61,831 nucleotides of DNA, taken from NCBI GenBank assembly GCA_945861025.1, contig CAMASN010000011.1, positions 1 through 61,831 on the forward strand. The letters are read 5' to 3'. This DNA comes from Ferrithrix thermotolerans DSM 19514 (GTDB lineage Bacteria; Actinomycetota; Acidimicrobiia; Acidimicrobiales; Ilumatobacteraceae). The position numbers were made by a program, and so were the translations under genes. How positions within the stretch are numbered: the stretch's first letter is position 1; each line of letters starts with the position of its first letter. The notes beneath the pieces were generated by a model. That model had not been told where the DNA came from. It ran no database searches and saw only the letters and a list, made by a program, of their open reading frames with translations. Shown piece after piece: positions 25,699 through 35,428 of the stretch.

Positions 25699-26360
25699 GC
25701 ATTTCGGCGGTTCTGCTCGACTGGGGACACACGCTGTTCGACACTGCCGGCAGTGTCGACTTCATCGCCGACTTTGCTTCGCAGCATGGTCATGCGATCA
25801 ACCGCGACGAGATCTACACGCTCTGGAACGAGGCGCGCGTTTGCTCGCGTTCGGCCGACGAAATCGCCAAGGGTCGCGATAAATCGGCGAGTCAGCATCG
25901 CGGCTGCTGGGTTTCGCTGTGGGCTCGACTCGAACAGCGCTGTCCCGGCGTGAGCGAAGTTCTCTACGAGTTCGAGACCTCGGCCGCAGGTTGGTCGCCG
26001 TACGTCGATACGGCCGCAGTGCTCACGAGTCTGAGTGAGCGCCGCATTCCGGTTGTCATCATCAGCGATGTGGCGTTCGATCTGCGGCCAATTCTGCGTC
26101 ACTACAACCTCGACCATCTGGTGCACACCTACGTGTTGTCGGGCGAGCATGGCACCATCAAGCCCGAGCTGCATCTGTTCCGCATCGCTCTCGATGCTGT
26201 GGGCGCTAGCGCCGAACACGCGCTCATGGTTGGCGACAATCACGTCAATGACGGAGCGGCCATCGATGCGGGCATTCGCACGGTGTTGTTGCCTCCCGTT
26301 GCGCATGGTGCGCCTCGAGGACTCAGCGTGATTCTCGACCTCATCGACGCTGGCGTGTGA
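25695..26360 (+). CDS. HAD family hydrolase
   Basis: A 221-residue haloacid-dehalogenase-superfamily phosphatase. Motif I is [12 protein letters not shown], where the second Asp of DxD is replaced by Gly, a variation known in this family. [10 protein letters not shown] is motif II, the Lys of [10 protein letters not shown] is motif III, and [14 protein letters not shown] is motif IV. A small alpha-helical cap lies between I and II. TTG 25695 overlaps the icd stop codon (TTGA), which fixes the start and implies translational coupling. The substrate is unknown; damaged or side-product phosphates are a common role. Confidence 0.87.
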   Translation: MSISAVLLDWGHTLFDTAGSVDFIADFASQHGHAINRDEIYTLWNEARVCSRSADEIAKGRDKSASQHRGCWVSLWARLEQRCPGVSEVLYEFETSAAGWSPYVDTAAVLTSLSERRIPVVIISDVAFDLRPILRHYNLDHLVHTYVLSGEHGTIKPELHLFRIALDAVGASAEHALMVGDNHVNDGAAIDAGIRTVLLPPVAHGAPRGLSVILDLIDAGV

Positions 26361-26369
26361 GACTGGCGC

Positions 26370-27347
26370 ATGCGCGCAGTTGTCTTACGAACTCATGGTG
26401 GCCCCGATTGTCTCACGATCGAAAATGTTGACGAACCTGCTTTAGGCGCCGACGAGGTGCTTATCGACATCGCCGCAACGGCGCTCAACCGCGCCGACCT
26501 GTTGCAGGTGATGGGCCTGTATCCAAACCCGCGTCCATCGTCGCTCGAGATTCCTGGTCTTGAGTTCTCGGGAACCGTTGCCGCAGTTGGTGATCGTGTC
26601 ACGCTGTGGAAGCGCGGCGACGAAGTGATGGCTATTGATGCGGGCGGTGCCTACGCCGAACGCATTGCGGTGCATGAGCGTCAACTCATGGCTGTGCCAG
26701 CCACGGTTGGCCTTCGTGATGCTGCGGCCATCCCTGAGGTGTTCCTCACGGCATGGGATGCGCTAGTGGTGCAAGGTGGTCTCACCAGTGGCCGCTGGGC
26801 GTTGGTGCATGCTGGCGGCTCAGGTGTCGGCACCGCAGCCATCCAGATCGCCAAAGCCATCGGAGCGCGCATTGCGGTCACCTGTAGCTCCGGCAAGGTG
26901 CAAGCGTGTCAAGAGCTCGGCGCCGATGTCGTTATCGATTACAGCGGCAAAGACTTCGTCGCCGAAGTGCGCGCAGCTACCGATGGTCGCGGGGCCGATG
27001 TCGTGCTCGATGTCATCGGTGGCGACTATGTCGATCGCAACCTTCAGGCGGTGGCGTCGCAAGGCCGCATCGTGCAGGTCGGGCTGATGGGCGGGGGAGC
27101 TACCTCGATCAACATGGGACTCGTGCTCTCGAAGCGGGTGGCGCTGATTGGCACCGTGCTGCGGGCGCGACCCATCGAAGAAAAGGTTGCACTCACACAG
27201 CGGTTCATCCGCGAAATGCTGCCGCTGTTCACTTCGGGCGAGTTGCGTCCGATTATCGACTCGCGTTACCCGTTCGATCAGATTGCCGACGCGCATCGGC
27301 GCATGGCGTCAAACGCCAACACCGGCAAAATCGTCATCGACCTCTAA
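26370..27347 (+). CDS. NAD(P)H quinone oxidoreductase, PIG3/QOR family
   Basis: A 325-residue zinc-free medium-chain reductase. The start MRAVVLRTHGGPDCLTIENV is typical. ALNRADLLQVMGLYP is the catalytic-domain landmark of the PIG3 type. WALVHAGGSGVGTAAIQIAKAIGARI is the Rossmann glycine motif that prefers NADPH. GADVVLDVIGGDY follows. The family reduces quinones by one electron or reduces enones. It begins 10 bases after the HAD gene and is followed by a strong bidirectional terminator, so icd-HAD-qor form a transcription unit. Confidence 0.9.
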   Translation: MRAVVLRTHGGPDCLTIENVDEPALGADEVLIDIAATALNRADLLQVMGLYPNPRPSSLEIPGLEFSGTVAAVGDRVTLWKRGDEVMAIDAGGAYAERIAVHERQLMAVPATVGLRDAAAIPEVFLTAWDALVVQGGLTSGRWALVHAGGSGVGTAAIQIAKAIGARIAVTCSSGKVQACQELGADVVIDYSGKDFVAEVRAATDGRGADVVLDVIGGDYVDRNLQAVASQGRIVQVGLMGGGATSINMGLVLSKRVALIGTVLRARPIEEKVALTQRFIREMLPLFTSGELRPIIDSRYPFDQIADAHRRMASNANTGKIVIDL

Positions 27348-27404
27348 CAGCCAGCCGCGACTGAAGCCTGCCCTGCCTCACGCCGTCGTTCGCTCCAACA
27401 AAGC

Positions 27405-27453
27405 GTTTGTTGAAGACCTTTGGTCAACCCTCAACCAAAAGTCTTCAACAAAC
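27405..27453. terminator. Bidirectional terminator between qor and gltA
   Basis: GTTTGTTGAAGAC and GTCTTCAACAAAC are perfect 13-bp arms. The stem continues inward through TTTGGT / ACCAAA after one mismatch, leaving a 9-nt loop. It sits between convergent genes and serves both. Confidence 0.85.
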
Positions 27454-27477
27454 CAGGAAACGGCTGCGAAAAGCGAG

Positions 27478-28746
<1,269 letters not shown>

Positions 28747-28820
28747 GTTGCTCCCTGAGGTGACACGGATAATGGCATGGGGGCTTGCTCCCCCGCAGAT
28801 CACCCTAGTGGCGCAGCGCC

Positions 28821-30182
28821 TCAGAGCGGCGAGTTGTCGTGCTGAGAAGCCGAAAGTGCTTCGCGTTTGTTCACCAACACGGCCAAGCCGCCACAAATTT
28901 CGCGGCGAGTGTCGGCAGGCTCAACAACGCCGTCGATATAGCCGCGCTCGGCTGCGATATATGGGTTGAGCAGCCGTTCGGCGTAATCAGCTTCGAATTC
29001 GGCGCGCTCTTCGGTTGTGGCGCGGCGCTGCAAAATCGCAGCGGCTTGCCCGGCCCCCATCACGGCGAGTTCGGCCCATGGCCACGCGAGGCACAAGTCG
29101 TTACCCATACGTTTGCTGTCCATCACGATGTAGGCGCCGCCGTAGCTCTTGCGGAGCACGACGCATATTCGTGGAACCGTGGACCGGCCGTAGGCGAAGA
29201 CCAGTTGCGCGCCGTGACGAATCATGCCGCGCCACTCGAGGTCTTTCCCGGGATAAAAGCCGGGCGTGTCGACAAGCGTGAGTATTGGCAGGTTGAACGC
29301 ATCGCAGAACGACACGAACCGGGCGGCTTTTTGTGAGGCGGGGATATCGAGCGTGCCGGCCAACGAGAGCGGTTGATTGGCCACAATGCCCACCGGTCGA
29401 CCATCGAAGGTTGCAAACGCAGTGACGACGTTTGATGCCCAACGTGCGCGCACCTCGAGCAGGTCGCCGTCGTCGGCCAGCGCGCGGATCACGTTGCGCA
29501 CATCGTATGAACCAGTAGACGAAGGCGGAATGAGATCGCCGGCTTCGGGGGTCAATCGATCGGGGCGGTCGGCAGTTGGCCACAGCGGCGGCTCTTCGTC
29601 GTTGTTGCTCGGTAGGTATGCGAGCAACTGCTCGGCGATAGAGATTGCTTCGTCGAGATCACTCGCGACAACACTGACGGCCCCTGTGTAGCGGGCGTGG
29701 GTGTCTGGGCCGCCGAGCTCTTCGTTGTCCATCAACACGCCGGTGAAGTCGGCCACCATCGTTGGGCCGCTCACGAACGCGTACGCCGAGCCGGTCATAA
29801 TGACGTGATCTGCAATGCCCAACAGCAGCGCTGGCCCCGACACTGCTGGGCCGTCGACGATCATGATTGTTGGCACTACGCCGCTGCAATCGGTGAGCGC
29901 TCTCGCGGCGAGTCCCCAACCGTGCAAAGCACTAAACCCTTCGGAGAGGTCGGCGCCTGACGACCCCATCACGGCTACCAATGGGTAGCCCTTGGTTCGA
30001 GCGGTGACCGCCGCAGCGGCGATCATCGATGATGCTTCCGACGACAGTGCGCCTTTGCGAACGCTGGAGTCAACATCGAGCCACACAACGGTGCGGCCGC
30101 CGAGCGATCGCACATCAGCACTCGCTGCGCCCGGAACGCGAGAGCGAAGCGCGACTCGGGAGTTGTCTTCGTTCGACGGCAT
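28821..30182 (-). CDS. Acyl-CoA carboxylase beta (carboxyltransferase) subunit-like protein
   Basis: A 453-residue crotonase-fold carboxyltransferase, shorter than the usual 510-540 residue PccB/AccD proteins. The C-terminal half is well kept: DIPASQKAARFVSFCDAFNLPILTLVDTPGFYPG, GAQLVFAYGRSTVPRICVVLRKSYGGAYIVM and LAWPWAELAVMGAGQAAAIL. The N-terminal half is reduced, although GSSGADLSEGFSALHGWG and GPALLLGIADHVIMT are still recognisable. No biotin carboxylase or biotin carrier gene is nearby. It might use a carboxylase alpha subunit encoded elsewhere or act as a decarboxylase/transferase. A TAGTCT box lies 7 nt before ATG 30182. Confidence 0.85.
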   Translation of the reverse strand: MPSNEDNSRVALRSRVPGAASADVRSLGGRTVVWLDVDSSVRKGALSSEASSMIAAAAVTARTKGYPLVAVMGSSGADLSEGFSALHGWGLAARALTDCSGVVPTIMIVDGPAVSGPALLLGIADHVIMTGSAYAFVSGPTMVADFTGVLMDNEELGGPDTHARYTGAVSVVASDLDEAISIAEQLLAYLPSNNDEEPPLWPTADRPDRLTPEAGDLIPPSSTGSYDVRNVIRALADDGDLLEVRARWASNVVTAFATFDGRPVGIVANQPLSLAGTLDIPASQKAARFVSFCDAFNLPILTLVDTPGFYPGKDLEWRGMIRHGAQLVFAYGRSTVPRICVVLRKSYGGAYIVMDSKRMGNDLCLAWPWAELAVMGAGQAAAILQRRATTEERAEFEADYAERLLNPYIAAERGYIDGVVEPADTRREICGGLAVLVNKREALSASQHDNSPL

Positions 30183-30189
30183 TGGTTTC

Positions 30190-30195
30190 AGACTA
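30190..30195 (-). promoter_or_regulatory. Leaderless -10 box (TAGTCT) for carboxyltransferase
   Basis: TAGTCT, 7 nt before ATG 30182. Confidence 0.5.
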
Positions 30196-30232
30196 GGCGT
30201 TGCTCACACGCTTGCTCGCCTCTGAATTGGCC

Positions 30233-31171
30233 TTAGCCGTTCCTGCCGAGCGGGAATGCACCGCTGCCAACGTGCACGCCGCGCTGCAGCGCTCCGCGCG
30301 TCCCGAGGATCTCGCGGGTTGATTGATGCACGGCGCGCGTTGGCGCCCCCGGGGGCGGGCGGCGGCGTTGCACCCACCCAATGACGCGGCGGGGGAGTTC
30401 GGGAACGAGTACCCGCTTGAAGTCGCCCTTGACCCACCCTGGCACGGCGGTGGCTGGCACAATCGCTGGGCCGAAGCCTTCCATCGCCAACGAGGTGAGC
30501 AGGCGTACGCCGTCGATTTCGGCCTGAGCCCGAAGAGTAGCTCCGCACGAAGCGGCGGCCTTATCGAGAATGCGCCGCATTGCTGTGCCCTTTGGTGGGA
30601 TGAGCAGATGCTCGCTGGCAACTCGCTGCAGCGAGAGCTCGTCTTCCTGCGCCCAAGGGTGGCGGCTATGCACAATCACAATGAGGTCTTCTGCGAACAA
30701 CGGCTCGACGGTGAGTTCGGGGTCGTCAACGGGCAGGTGCACAACTGCGGCGTCGAGGTGCCCGGCCATCAGCCGGGGGAGCAAGGTTGTGGTGCTGCCC
30801 TCGAACACCGTCACGTGCACGAGTGGATGCTGCTCGGCGAGTGACGGAAGCAGTTGAGGCATCAACCAGCGAGCGGTGGTGCCGATGACTCCGATGCGAG
30901 CGTCGCCACTCACGGCGTCGCCACGGCTGGCCATATCGGCCGAGATGTCGTCCATCTCGCGCAGGATGCGCCGGGCGCGTTCGACAACCTGACCGCCGTA
31001 GTCGGTGAGACCACCGCGGTGTCGGTCGACCAGCGTGACGCCGAGCTCTTTTTCGAGCCGGGAGATATGCCCCGAAATGTTGGATTGCACGGTGTACAGA
31101 GCCCGTGCCGCCGAAGAAAACGACCCGTGATCGGCGATTGCCACGAGTGCTGAGAGCTGCCGAAGATCCAT
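30233..31171 (-). CDS. LysR family transcriptional regulator
   Basis: A 312-residue LysR regulator. MDLRQLSALVAIADHGSFSSAARALYTVQSNISGHISRLEKELG is the standard winged helix-turn-helix and linker. The rest is the periplasmic-binding-like effector domain (RIGVIGTTARWLMPQLLPSLAEQHP, GHLDAAVVHLP). ATG 31171 is the family-consistent start; an upstream in-frame ATG at 31222 would add a non-homologous extension. TATCTT lies 8 nt upstream. It is divergent from the 6C-like RNA. Its target is unclear; the carboxyltransferase downstream on the same strand is a possibility. Confidence 0.93.
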   Translation of the reverse strand: MDLRQLSALVAIADHGSFSSAARALYTVQSNISGHISRLEKELGVTLVDRHRGGLTDYGGQVVERARRILREMDDISADMASRGDAVSGDARIGVIGTTARWLMPQLLPSLAEQHPLVHVTVFEGSTTTLLPRLMAGHLDAAVVHLPVDDPELTVEPLFAEDLIVIVHSRHPWAQEDELSLQRVASEHLLIPPKGTAMRRILDKAAASCGATLRAQAEIDGVRLLTSLAMEGFGPAIVPATAVPGWVKGDFKRVLVPELPRRVIGWVQRRRPPPGAPTRAVHQSTREILGTRGALQRGVHVGSGAFPLGRNG

Positions 31172-31231
31172 CTCCAAAAAAGATAGCGGGCATCTTGGAG
31201 TTCTGCTTGCAAGATCATTCATTGTGATGCA

Positions 31232-31237
31232 TACTTT
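31232..31237 (+). promoter_or_regulatory. -10 box for the 6C-like RNA
   Basis: TACTTT, with a weak TTGCAA 19 nt upstream. It would start the RNA near 31244, just ahead of the first C-loop hairpin. Confidence 0.35.
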
Positions 31238-31243
31238 AAATTG

Positions 31244-31363
31244 TCACTACAGCGGTGGTTCCCCCAATCACCGTTCGACAAGAACGTCAGGAAGCTTCCC
31301 CCAAGCATTCTGATGAAAAGGTTGAGAGGTCCCGCTTCCCCCAAGCGGGACCTTTCCCGTTTT
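31244..31363 (+). ncRNA. 6C-like small RNA with three C5 hairpin loops
   Basis: Three consecutive hairpins each present the same loop, TT-CCCCC-AA. Hairpin 1 is at 31253-31273 (8 bp, one G-U). Hairpin 2 is at 31288-31312 (9 bp plus one mismatch). Hairpin 3 is at 31327-31353 (11 perfect bp) and is followed by TTCCCGTTTT as an intrinsic terminator. The actinobacterial 6C RNA is defined by stem-loops with C-rich loops and pairs with G-rich target mRNAs. In Mycobacterium tuberculosis it lies beside a HAD-family hydrolase gene (from memory), as here. It lies between divergent lysR and HAD-plsC and holds no credible ORF. The 5' end is estimated from the TACTTT box. Confidence 0.72.
31327..31363 (+). 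terminator. Intrinsic terminator of the 6C-like RNA
   Basis: AGGTCCCGCTT / AAGCGGGACCT, 11 bp with a 5-nt C loop, then TTCCCGTTTT. It ends the RNA just before the leaderless promoter of the HAD-PlsC gene. Confidence 0.8.
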
Positions 31364-31367
31364 CGCC

Positions 31368-31373
31368 TACGCT
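31368..31373 (+). promoter_or_regulatory. Leaderless -10 box (TACGCT) for HAD-PlsC gene
   Basis: TACGCT, 6 nt before ATG 31380. It excludes the in-frame GTG at 31374 and separates the gene from the sRNA upstream. Confidence 0.5.
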
Positions 31374-31379
31374 GTGGCA

Positions 31380-32864
31380 ATGAGTCCCAGCAAACTGCCA
31401 CATTCGGCGAGATCGAGCGAGCCTCGTGGAGCGGCATTCTTCGACCTTGATCGCACGCTGTTGGCGGGTGCGTCGGGCGAGGTGTTTAGTTCGGCGATGA
31501 AGGCTGCTGGCTTGGTCTCGCGCACAATTCCTGGCGAGAAGCTGCTGTTTAGCCTGTTCAATTCCATTGGCGAGACCTTGCCCAGCATGGCGCTCGCTCG
31601 CCAGGCAGTTGTGTTGGCCCGTGGTAAGTCACGCACTGCCGTGCAGACTGCGGCGCAAGCCGTCGCCCAACAACTTGCCGACATGGTGCAGCCGTATGCG
31701 GGGGTGTTGTTCGCCGAACACCGCGCGGCCGGTCGACCCATCGTGCTGGCAACCACCACGCCCTACGATCTCGTGAAGCCGTTTGCCGATCTTCTTGGGT
31801 TCGACGATGTCGTGGCCACGCAGTACTCCACCGGCACCGATGGTCTGTACGACGGCACCCTTTCGGGACCGTTTGTGTGGAGCTCGGGCAAGTTGGCCGC
31901 AGTGCAAAGCTGGGCCGACTATCACGGCGTCGACATGCCCAACAGCTTTGCTTATAGCGACAGCTTTTACGACACACCGTTGTTGGCTGCTGTCGGCCAT
32001 CCGTTTGTAGTGAACCCTGATCCCCGAATGGTGCTGATGGCGGCAGCGCGCCGCTGGCCTGTGATCCATCTCGATGTCGCGCCTGGCACTCCCGGCGCGT
32101 CTCGAGTTCCGAGCATTCCCAATGTTGGCATCGAGATTCAGAAGCTGGCCCTCGCGCTGGCCCACCCGTTGATGTTTCCGTACGCTCGGTTCGACCTCAG
32201 TGGCGTCGAGAACATCCCCGCTGCAGGCCCAGCGATTGTGTGCGGTAACCATCGCAGCTATTTTGATGTTGCAGCAATGGTGTTGGTCATCGCCAAGACC
32301 GGTCGCACCGTTCGCTTCCTCGGGAAAAAGGAAGTCTTCGACGCTCCGATCATCGGGCAGATCGCAAGCGCGATGGGCGGCATTCGGGTCGAACGCGGCA
32401 CCGGTAGCGACGAGCCGCTCAAGGCCGCTGCCGAAGCACTCGAAGCCGGCGACATTGTGGCGATGATGCCGCAAGGCACGATCCCTCGCGGCATGGCGTT
32501 CTTCGATCCGGTACTCAAGGGTCGTTGGGGAGCGGCGCGACTCGCGGCGATGACAAAAGCGCCCGTCATCCCAGTGGGCATATGGGGCACTGAAAAGGTG
32601 TGGCCGCGCAATTCGCGCTTGCCCAACATCTTGAACGTGCTCGATCCGCCACTCGTCACGGCCAATGTGGGTGCTCCGGTAGCGCTGAGCCGTCGCAGCG
32701 AAGATGCCGATACCCGACGTCTGATGAAGGCCATCTCGGCGCTGCTTCCGCCCGAGGGTCGCGCGAAATATGTCCCCACCGACGACGAGCTCGCTGCTAC
32801 GTTGCCTCCCGGATACGAGGGCGATCCACGCGCCGAGTACAAACGACGACCAGGAAAGGATTGA
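31380..32864 (+). CDS. HAD-IB phosphatase fused to PlsC-type 1-acylglycerol-3-phosphate acyltransferase
   Basis: A 494-residue two-domain protein. Residues about 15-220 form a HAD-IB hydrolase: AAFFDLDRTLLAGASGE (motif I), a helical cap, VLATTTPYDLVKPFADLLGFD (motif II), and YSDSFYDTPLLAAVGHPFVVNPD (motif IV). Residues about 265-450 form an acyltransferase: GNHRSYFDVAAMV is the HX4D catalytic motif, then RFLGKKEVFDAPIIG and MMPQGTIPRG, the acceptor-binding motif. The fusion is widespread in actinobacteria and serves phospholipid synthesis at the membrane. ATG 31380 has no ribosome binding site but a TACGCT box 6 nt upstream, so a leaderless message is expected. Confidence 0.92.
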   Translation: MSPSKLPHSARSSEPRGAAFFDLDRTLLAGASGEVFSSAMKAAGLVSRTIPGEKLLFSLFNSIGETLPSMALARQAVVLARGKSRTAVQTAAQAVAQQLADMVQPYAGVLFAEHRAAGRPIVLATTTPYDLVKPFADLLGFDDVVATQYSTGTDGLYDGTLSGPFVWSSGKLAAVQSWADYHGVDMPNSFAYSDSFYDTPLLAAVGHPFVVNPDPRMVLMAAARRWPVIHLDVAPGTPGASRVPSIPNVGIEIQKLALALAHPLMFPYARFDLSGVENIPAAGPAIVCGNHRSYFDVAAMVLVIAKTGRTVRFLGKKEVFDAPIIGQIASAMGGIRVERGTGSDEPLKAAAEALEAGDIVAMMPQGTIPRGMAFFDPVLKGRWGAARLAAMTKAPVIPVGIWGTEKVWPRNSRLPNILNVLDPPLVTANVGAPVALSRRSEDADTRRLMKAISALLPPEGRAKYVPTDDELAATLPPGYEGDPRAEYKRRPGKD

Positions 32865-32869
32865 TCACC

Positions 32870-33313
32870 GTGTCGAACCCAGTGATAGCACTCTTGCACG
32901 GGCCCAACCTGAACCTCCTCGGACAACGCGAACCACACATCTATGGCTCGGCAACGCTCGACGAGTACGTGGCGGTCACTCGCTCCGCAGCCGAGGCCAA
33001 CGGGTTCACGCTCGACGATTTTCAGACCAACCACGAGGGTGAGCTGGTCGACGCCATTCACGCTGCTCGCACGCGGGCCGCTGCCATCATCATCAACCCA
33101 GGGGCATTCACGCACTACGCATGGAGCATCCACGATGCGCTCGCCGCGTTCAGCGGGCCGGTGATCGAGGTGCACATCTCGAACCCGAATGCTCGCGAAG
33201 AGTGGCGCCACACCAGCGTGGTGTCGCCGGTCGCCACGGGAACCATTGTCGGGCTTGGTATTCACGGTTACGAACTGGCGGTGCAGGCCATCGCCCGCAA
33301 GCTCGCGTCGTGA
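32870..33313 (+). CDS. aroQ: 3-dehydroquinate dehydratase, type II
   Basis: A 147-residue shikimate-pathway enzyme, normal length for the dodecameric type II class. IALLHGPNLNLLGQREPHIYG contains the conserved NLNLLG and the catalytic Tyr of the flexible loop. FQTNHEGELVDAIHAA, IIINPGAFTHYAWSIHDAL and VIEVHISNPNAREEWRHTSVVSPVATGTIVGLG complete the active site, with the catalytic His in VHISN. GTG 32870 has AGGAAAGGA upstream at a suitable distance; the TTG at 32861 would overlap that site. It lies 5 bases after the HAD-PlsC gene and overlaps pepQ (GTGA). Confidence 0.96.
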   Translation: MSNPVIALLHGPNLNLLGQREPHIYGSATLDEYVAVTRSAAEANGFTLDDFQTNHEGELVDAIHAARTRAAAIIINPGAFTHYAWSIHDALAAFSGPVIEVHISNPNAREEWRHTSVVSPVATGTIVGLGIHGYELAVQAIARKLAS

Positions 33314-34434
33314 CCCAGCGCCAACTCGCAGCACTCGATTACGCATCGCGGGCGCCAAAGCTGCAACGCGGTCTCCGCAAGGCTTCAATCGATGCGCTTC
33401 TCGTCACTAGCCTCACAAACATTCGTTGGCTCACCGGGTTCACCGGATCAAGCGGCTGGTTGCTCGTCACCCACGACGAAATGCTCCTTGTCACCGACGG
33501 CCGCTACGGCGATCAAGCGTCAGCGCAACTCGACGATGCGGGCGTGCATGCCAGCGTCGGTATCGGCCAGACCAAAGGGGCGCAGATTGCTCATCTTGCG
33601 CAAGCGTTGGGTTCACGCTCGGTGCTCGGCTTCGAGGGTGCACACATCAGCTTTGCCGAGCATGCATCGTTGTCATCGAAGCTCGCAGCATCGTGGATTC
33701 CCACCGATGGTTTGGTCGAGATCCACCGTCGCACGAAAGATCAAGGCGAACTCGATCGCATGGCACGCGCTGGTGCCATCGCCGACGATGCGCTGGCGGC
33801 CACTTTGCCATTGCTCGCCCACGAGCCCACCGAGATCGAAATGCGCGACGCGCTCGAGGCAGCGATGCGGCAGTTGGGTGCTGAGGCCCCAAGTTTCGAC
33901 ACGATCATTGCTGCTGGCGCCAACGCCACGATGCCGCATCACCGTCCAGACCAAACCCGAATCATTCAGGGAATGACGGTTGTTATCGACTTCGGTGCCC
34001 TCTTCGATGGCTATCACAGTGATATGACCCGCACCTTTACTATGGGCGACCCCACGCCGATGCAAGACGAGGTTTTTCAGGTTGTACTCCAAGCGCAATG
34101 TGCTGGCGTGGCGGCTGTTGCCGCCGGGGCGAGCGGCCGCGGCATCGACGATTTGTGCCGTGCCGCCATTGTTGGGGCTGGCTGGGGCGACTGGTTTACG
34201 CACGGAACCGGCCACGGCGTGGGCCTGCAAATACACGAATCGCCGTGGCTCACCCAGAGTTTTGACGACACACTTCAGGTCGCAGACGTAGTGACTGTCG
34301 AGCCGGGCGTCTATCGTAGAGATTTCGGCGGCGTCCGTATTGAAGACATGGTGGTAGTTGCCACCCACGGATGCGAGCCGCTCACCAAAACGCCCAAGGA
34401 CTCACCATGCCTGCCATTACAACCAACGAACTGA
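33310..34434 (+). CDS. pepQ: Xaa-Pro aminopeptidase (M24B)
   Basis: A 374-residue metallopeptidase that removes residues in front of proline. The N-terminal creatinase-like domain includes [24 protein letters not shown]. The pita-bread domain holds the dinuclear metal ligands: [21 protein letters not shown] (two Asp), [14 protein letters not shown] (His), [20 protein letters not shown] (two Glu). GTG 33310 overlaps the aroQ stop. The reading frame continues 28 bases into efp, an unusually long overlap. The aroQ-pepQ-efp-nusB order is a standard actinobacterial arrangement. Confidence 0.95.
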   Translation: MTQRQLAALDYASRAPKLQRGLRKASIDALLVTSLTNIRWLTGFTGSSGWLLVTHDEMLLVTDGRYGDQASAQLDDAGVHASVGIGQTKGAQIAHLAQALGSRSVLGFEGAHISFAEHASLSSKLAASWIPTDGLVEIHRRTKDQGELDRMARAGAIADDALAATLPLLAHEPTEIEMRDALEAAMRQLGAEAPSFDTIIAAGANATMPHHRPDQTRIIQGMTVVIDFGALFDGYHSDMTRTFTMGDPTPMQDEVFQVVLQAQCAGVAAVAAGASGRGIDDLCRAAIVGAGWGDWFTHGTGHGVGLQIHESPWLTQSFDDTLQVADVVTVEPGVYRRDFGGVRIEDMVVVATHGCEPLTKTPKDSPCLPLQPTN

Positions 34435-34970
34435 AGAACGGCATCACGCTCGAACTCGAAAACGGCCTGTTTCAGGTTGTCGAGTTTCAGCATGTCAAGC
34501 CCGGCAAGGGCGGTGCGTTCGTCCGTACGAAGATCCGCAACCTGCGCAACGGTGCGGTCATCGAAAAGACCTTCAACGCCGGTATCCGCGTTGAGCAGGC
34601 AATCATCGATCGCAGCGACATGCAGTTCCTGTATCGCGATGGCGACGACTACGTGTTCATGGACACCGAAACATACGACCAGATGAACGTGCCGCCCAAG
34701 GCCCTCGGCGAAGCGGCCGACTACATGATCGAGTCGATGTTGGCCACGGTCGCGATGTATCAGGGCGAGATCATCAGCGTCGAGATCGAGGCATCGGTTG
34801 CATTGACCATCGCCGACACCGACCCAGGCGTTCAGGGCGACCGCGTCAGCGGTGCCCGCAAGCCAGCCACACTTGAGACCGGCAAGGTCATTCAGGTTCC
34901 GCTGTTTATTAATCCGGGCGACAAGGTCAAGGTCGACACGCGCACCGGCGAATACATGACTCGGGTCTGA
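34407..34970 (+). CDS. efp: Translation elongation factor P
   Basis: A 187-residue translation factor that rescues ribosomes stalled at polyproline. [20 protein letters not shown] begins the N-terminal KOW-like domain. The tip loop [18 protein letters not shown] carries the lysine that is modified in many species. The OB domains follow, ending [49 protein letters not shown], the family signature. The start lies inside the last 28 bases of pepQ, so translation must initiate within that gene (CAAGGA upstream). It is followed 5 bases later by nusB. Confidence 0.97.
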   Translation: MPAITTNELKNGITLELENGLFQVVEFQHVKPGKGGAFVRTKIRNLRNGAVIEKTFNAGIRVEQAIIDRSDMQFLYRDGDDYVFMDTETYDQMNVPPKALGEAADYMIESMLATVAMYQGEIISVEIEASVALTIADTDPGVQGDRVSGARKPATLETGKVIQVPLFINPGDKVKVDTRTGEYMTRV

Positions 34971-34975
34971 CCAGG

Positions 34976-35398
34976 ATGACCCGTCGTGCCCGAGCGATCG
35001 GCCAAGAAGACGAACGCTCTGACGCCCGAGAGCGGGCGCTCATTCTGCTCTATGAGGCCGAATCAAAGAGTATGGCTCCAACTGATGTCGCCGAGGCGCA
35101 GGTTCTCGTTCCCGACGAACTCACTCGTTTGTTGGTCACTGGTGTCGAGCAGCAGGGTCGCGAGATCGACGATCTCATTGCGGCGCACGCGAAGGGTTGG
35201 ACCCTGCAGCGCATGCCCACTATTGATCGCAACGTGCTGCGCATTGGCGTGTTCGAGTTGATGTCGCGCCCCGAGGTTCCGGTGGCCGTCATCATCGACG
35301 AAGCGGTTGAGCTCGCCAAGCGTTTCTCTACCGACGACTCTGGAAAGTTCGTAAATGGCGTGTTGTCGGCCATTGTTGTCAAGGTTCGCGGCGCTTAG
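34976..35398 (+). CDS. nusB: Transcription antitermination factor NusB
   Basis: A 140-residue all-helical RNA-binding protein that, with NusE/S10, forms the rRNA antitermination complex on boxA. The N-terminus RSDARERALILLYEAESKS and the C-terminal half LQRMPTIDRNVLRIGVFELMSRPEVPVAVIIDEAVELAKRFSTDDSGKFVNGVLSAI are family signatures. It starts 5 bases after efp with CCAGG close upstream. The operon seems to stop here, since the following gene has its own leaderless promoter. Confidence 0.96.
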   Translation: MTRRARAIGQEDERSDARERALILLYEAESKSMAPTDVAEAQVLVPDELTRLLVTGVEQQGREIDDLIAAHAKGWTLQRMPTIDRNVLRIGVFELMSRPEVPVAVIIDEAVELAKRFSTDDSGKFVNGVLSAIVVKVRGA

Positions 35399-35415
35399 TC
35401 GACACAGGCCATTGC

Positions 35416-35421
35416 TAAGGT
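35416..35421 (+). promoter_or_regulatory. Leaderless -10 box (TAAGGT) for membrane protein gene
   Basis: TAAGGT, 7 nt before ATG 35429. Confidence 0.5.
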
Positions 35422-35428
35422 CTTGCCG

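Noticed and set aside
31241-31450. Small protein-coding ORF in the 6C-like region
   Set aside because: It crosses the terminator hairpin and the leaderless promoter of the next gene and overlaps that gene out of frame.
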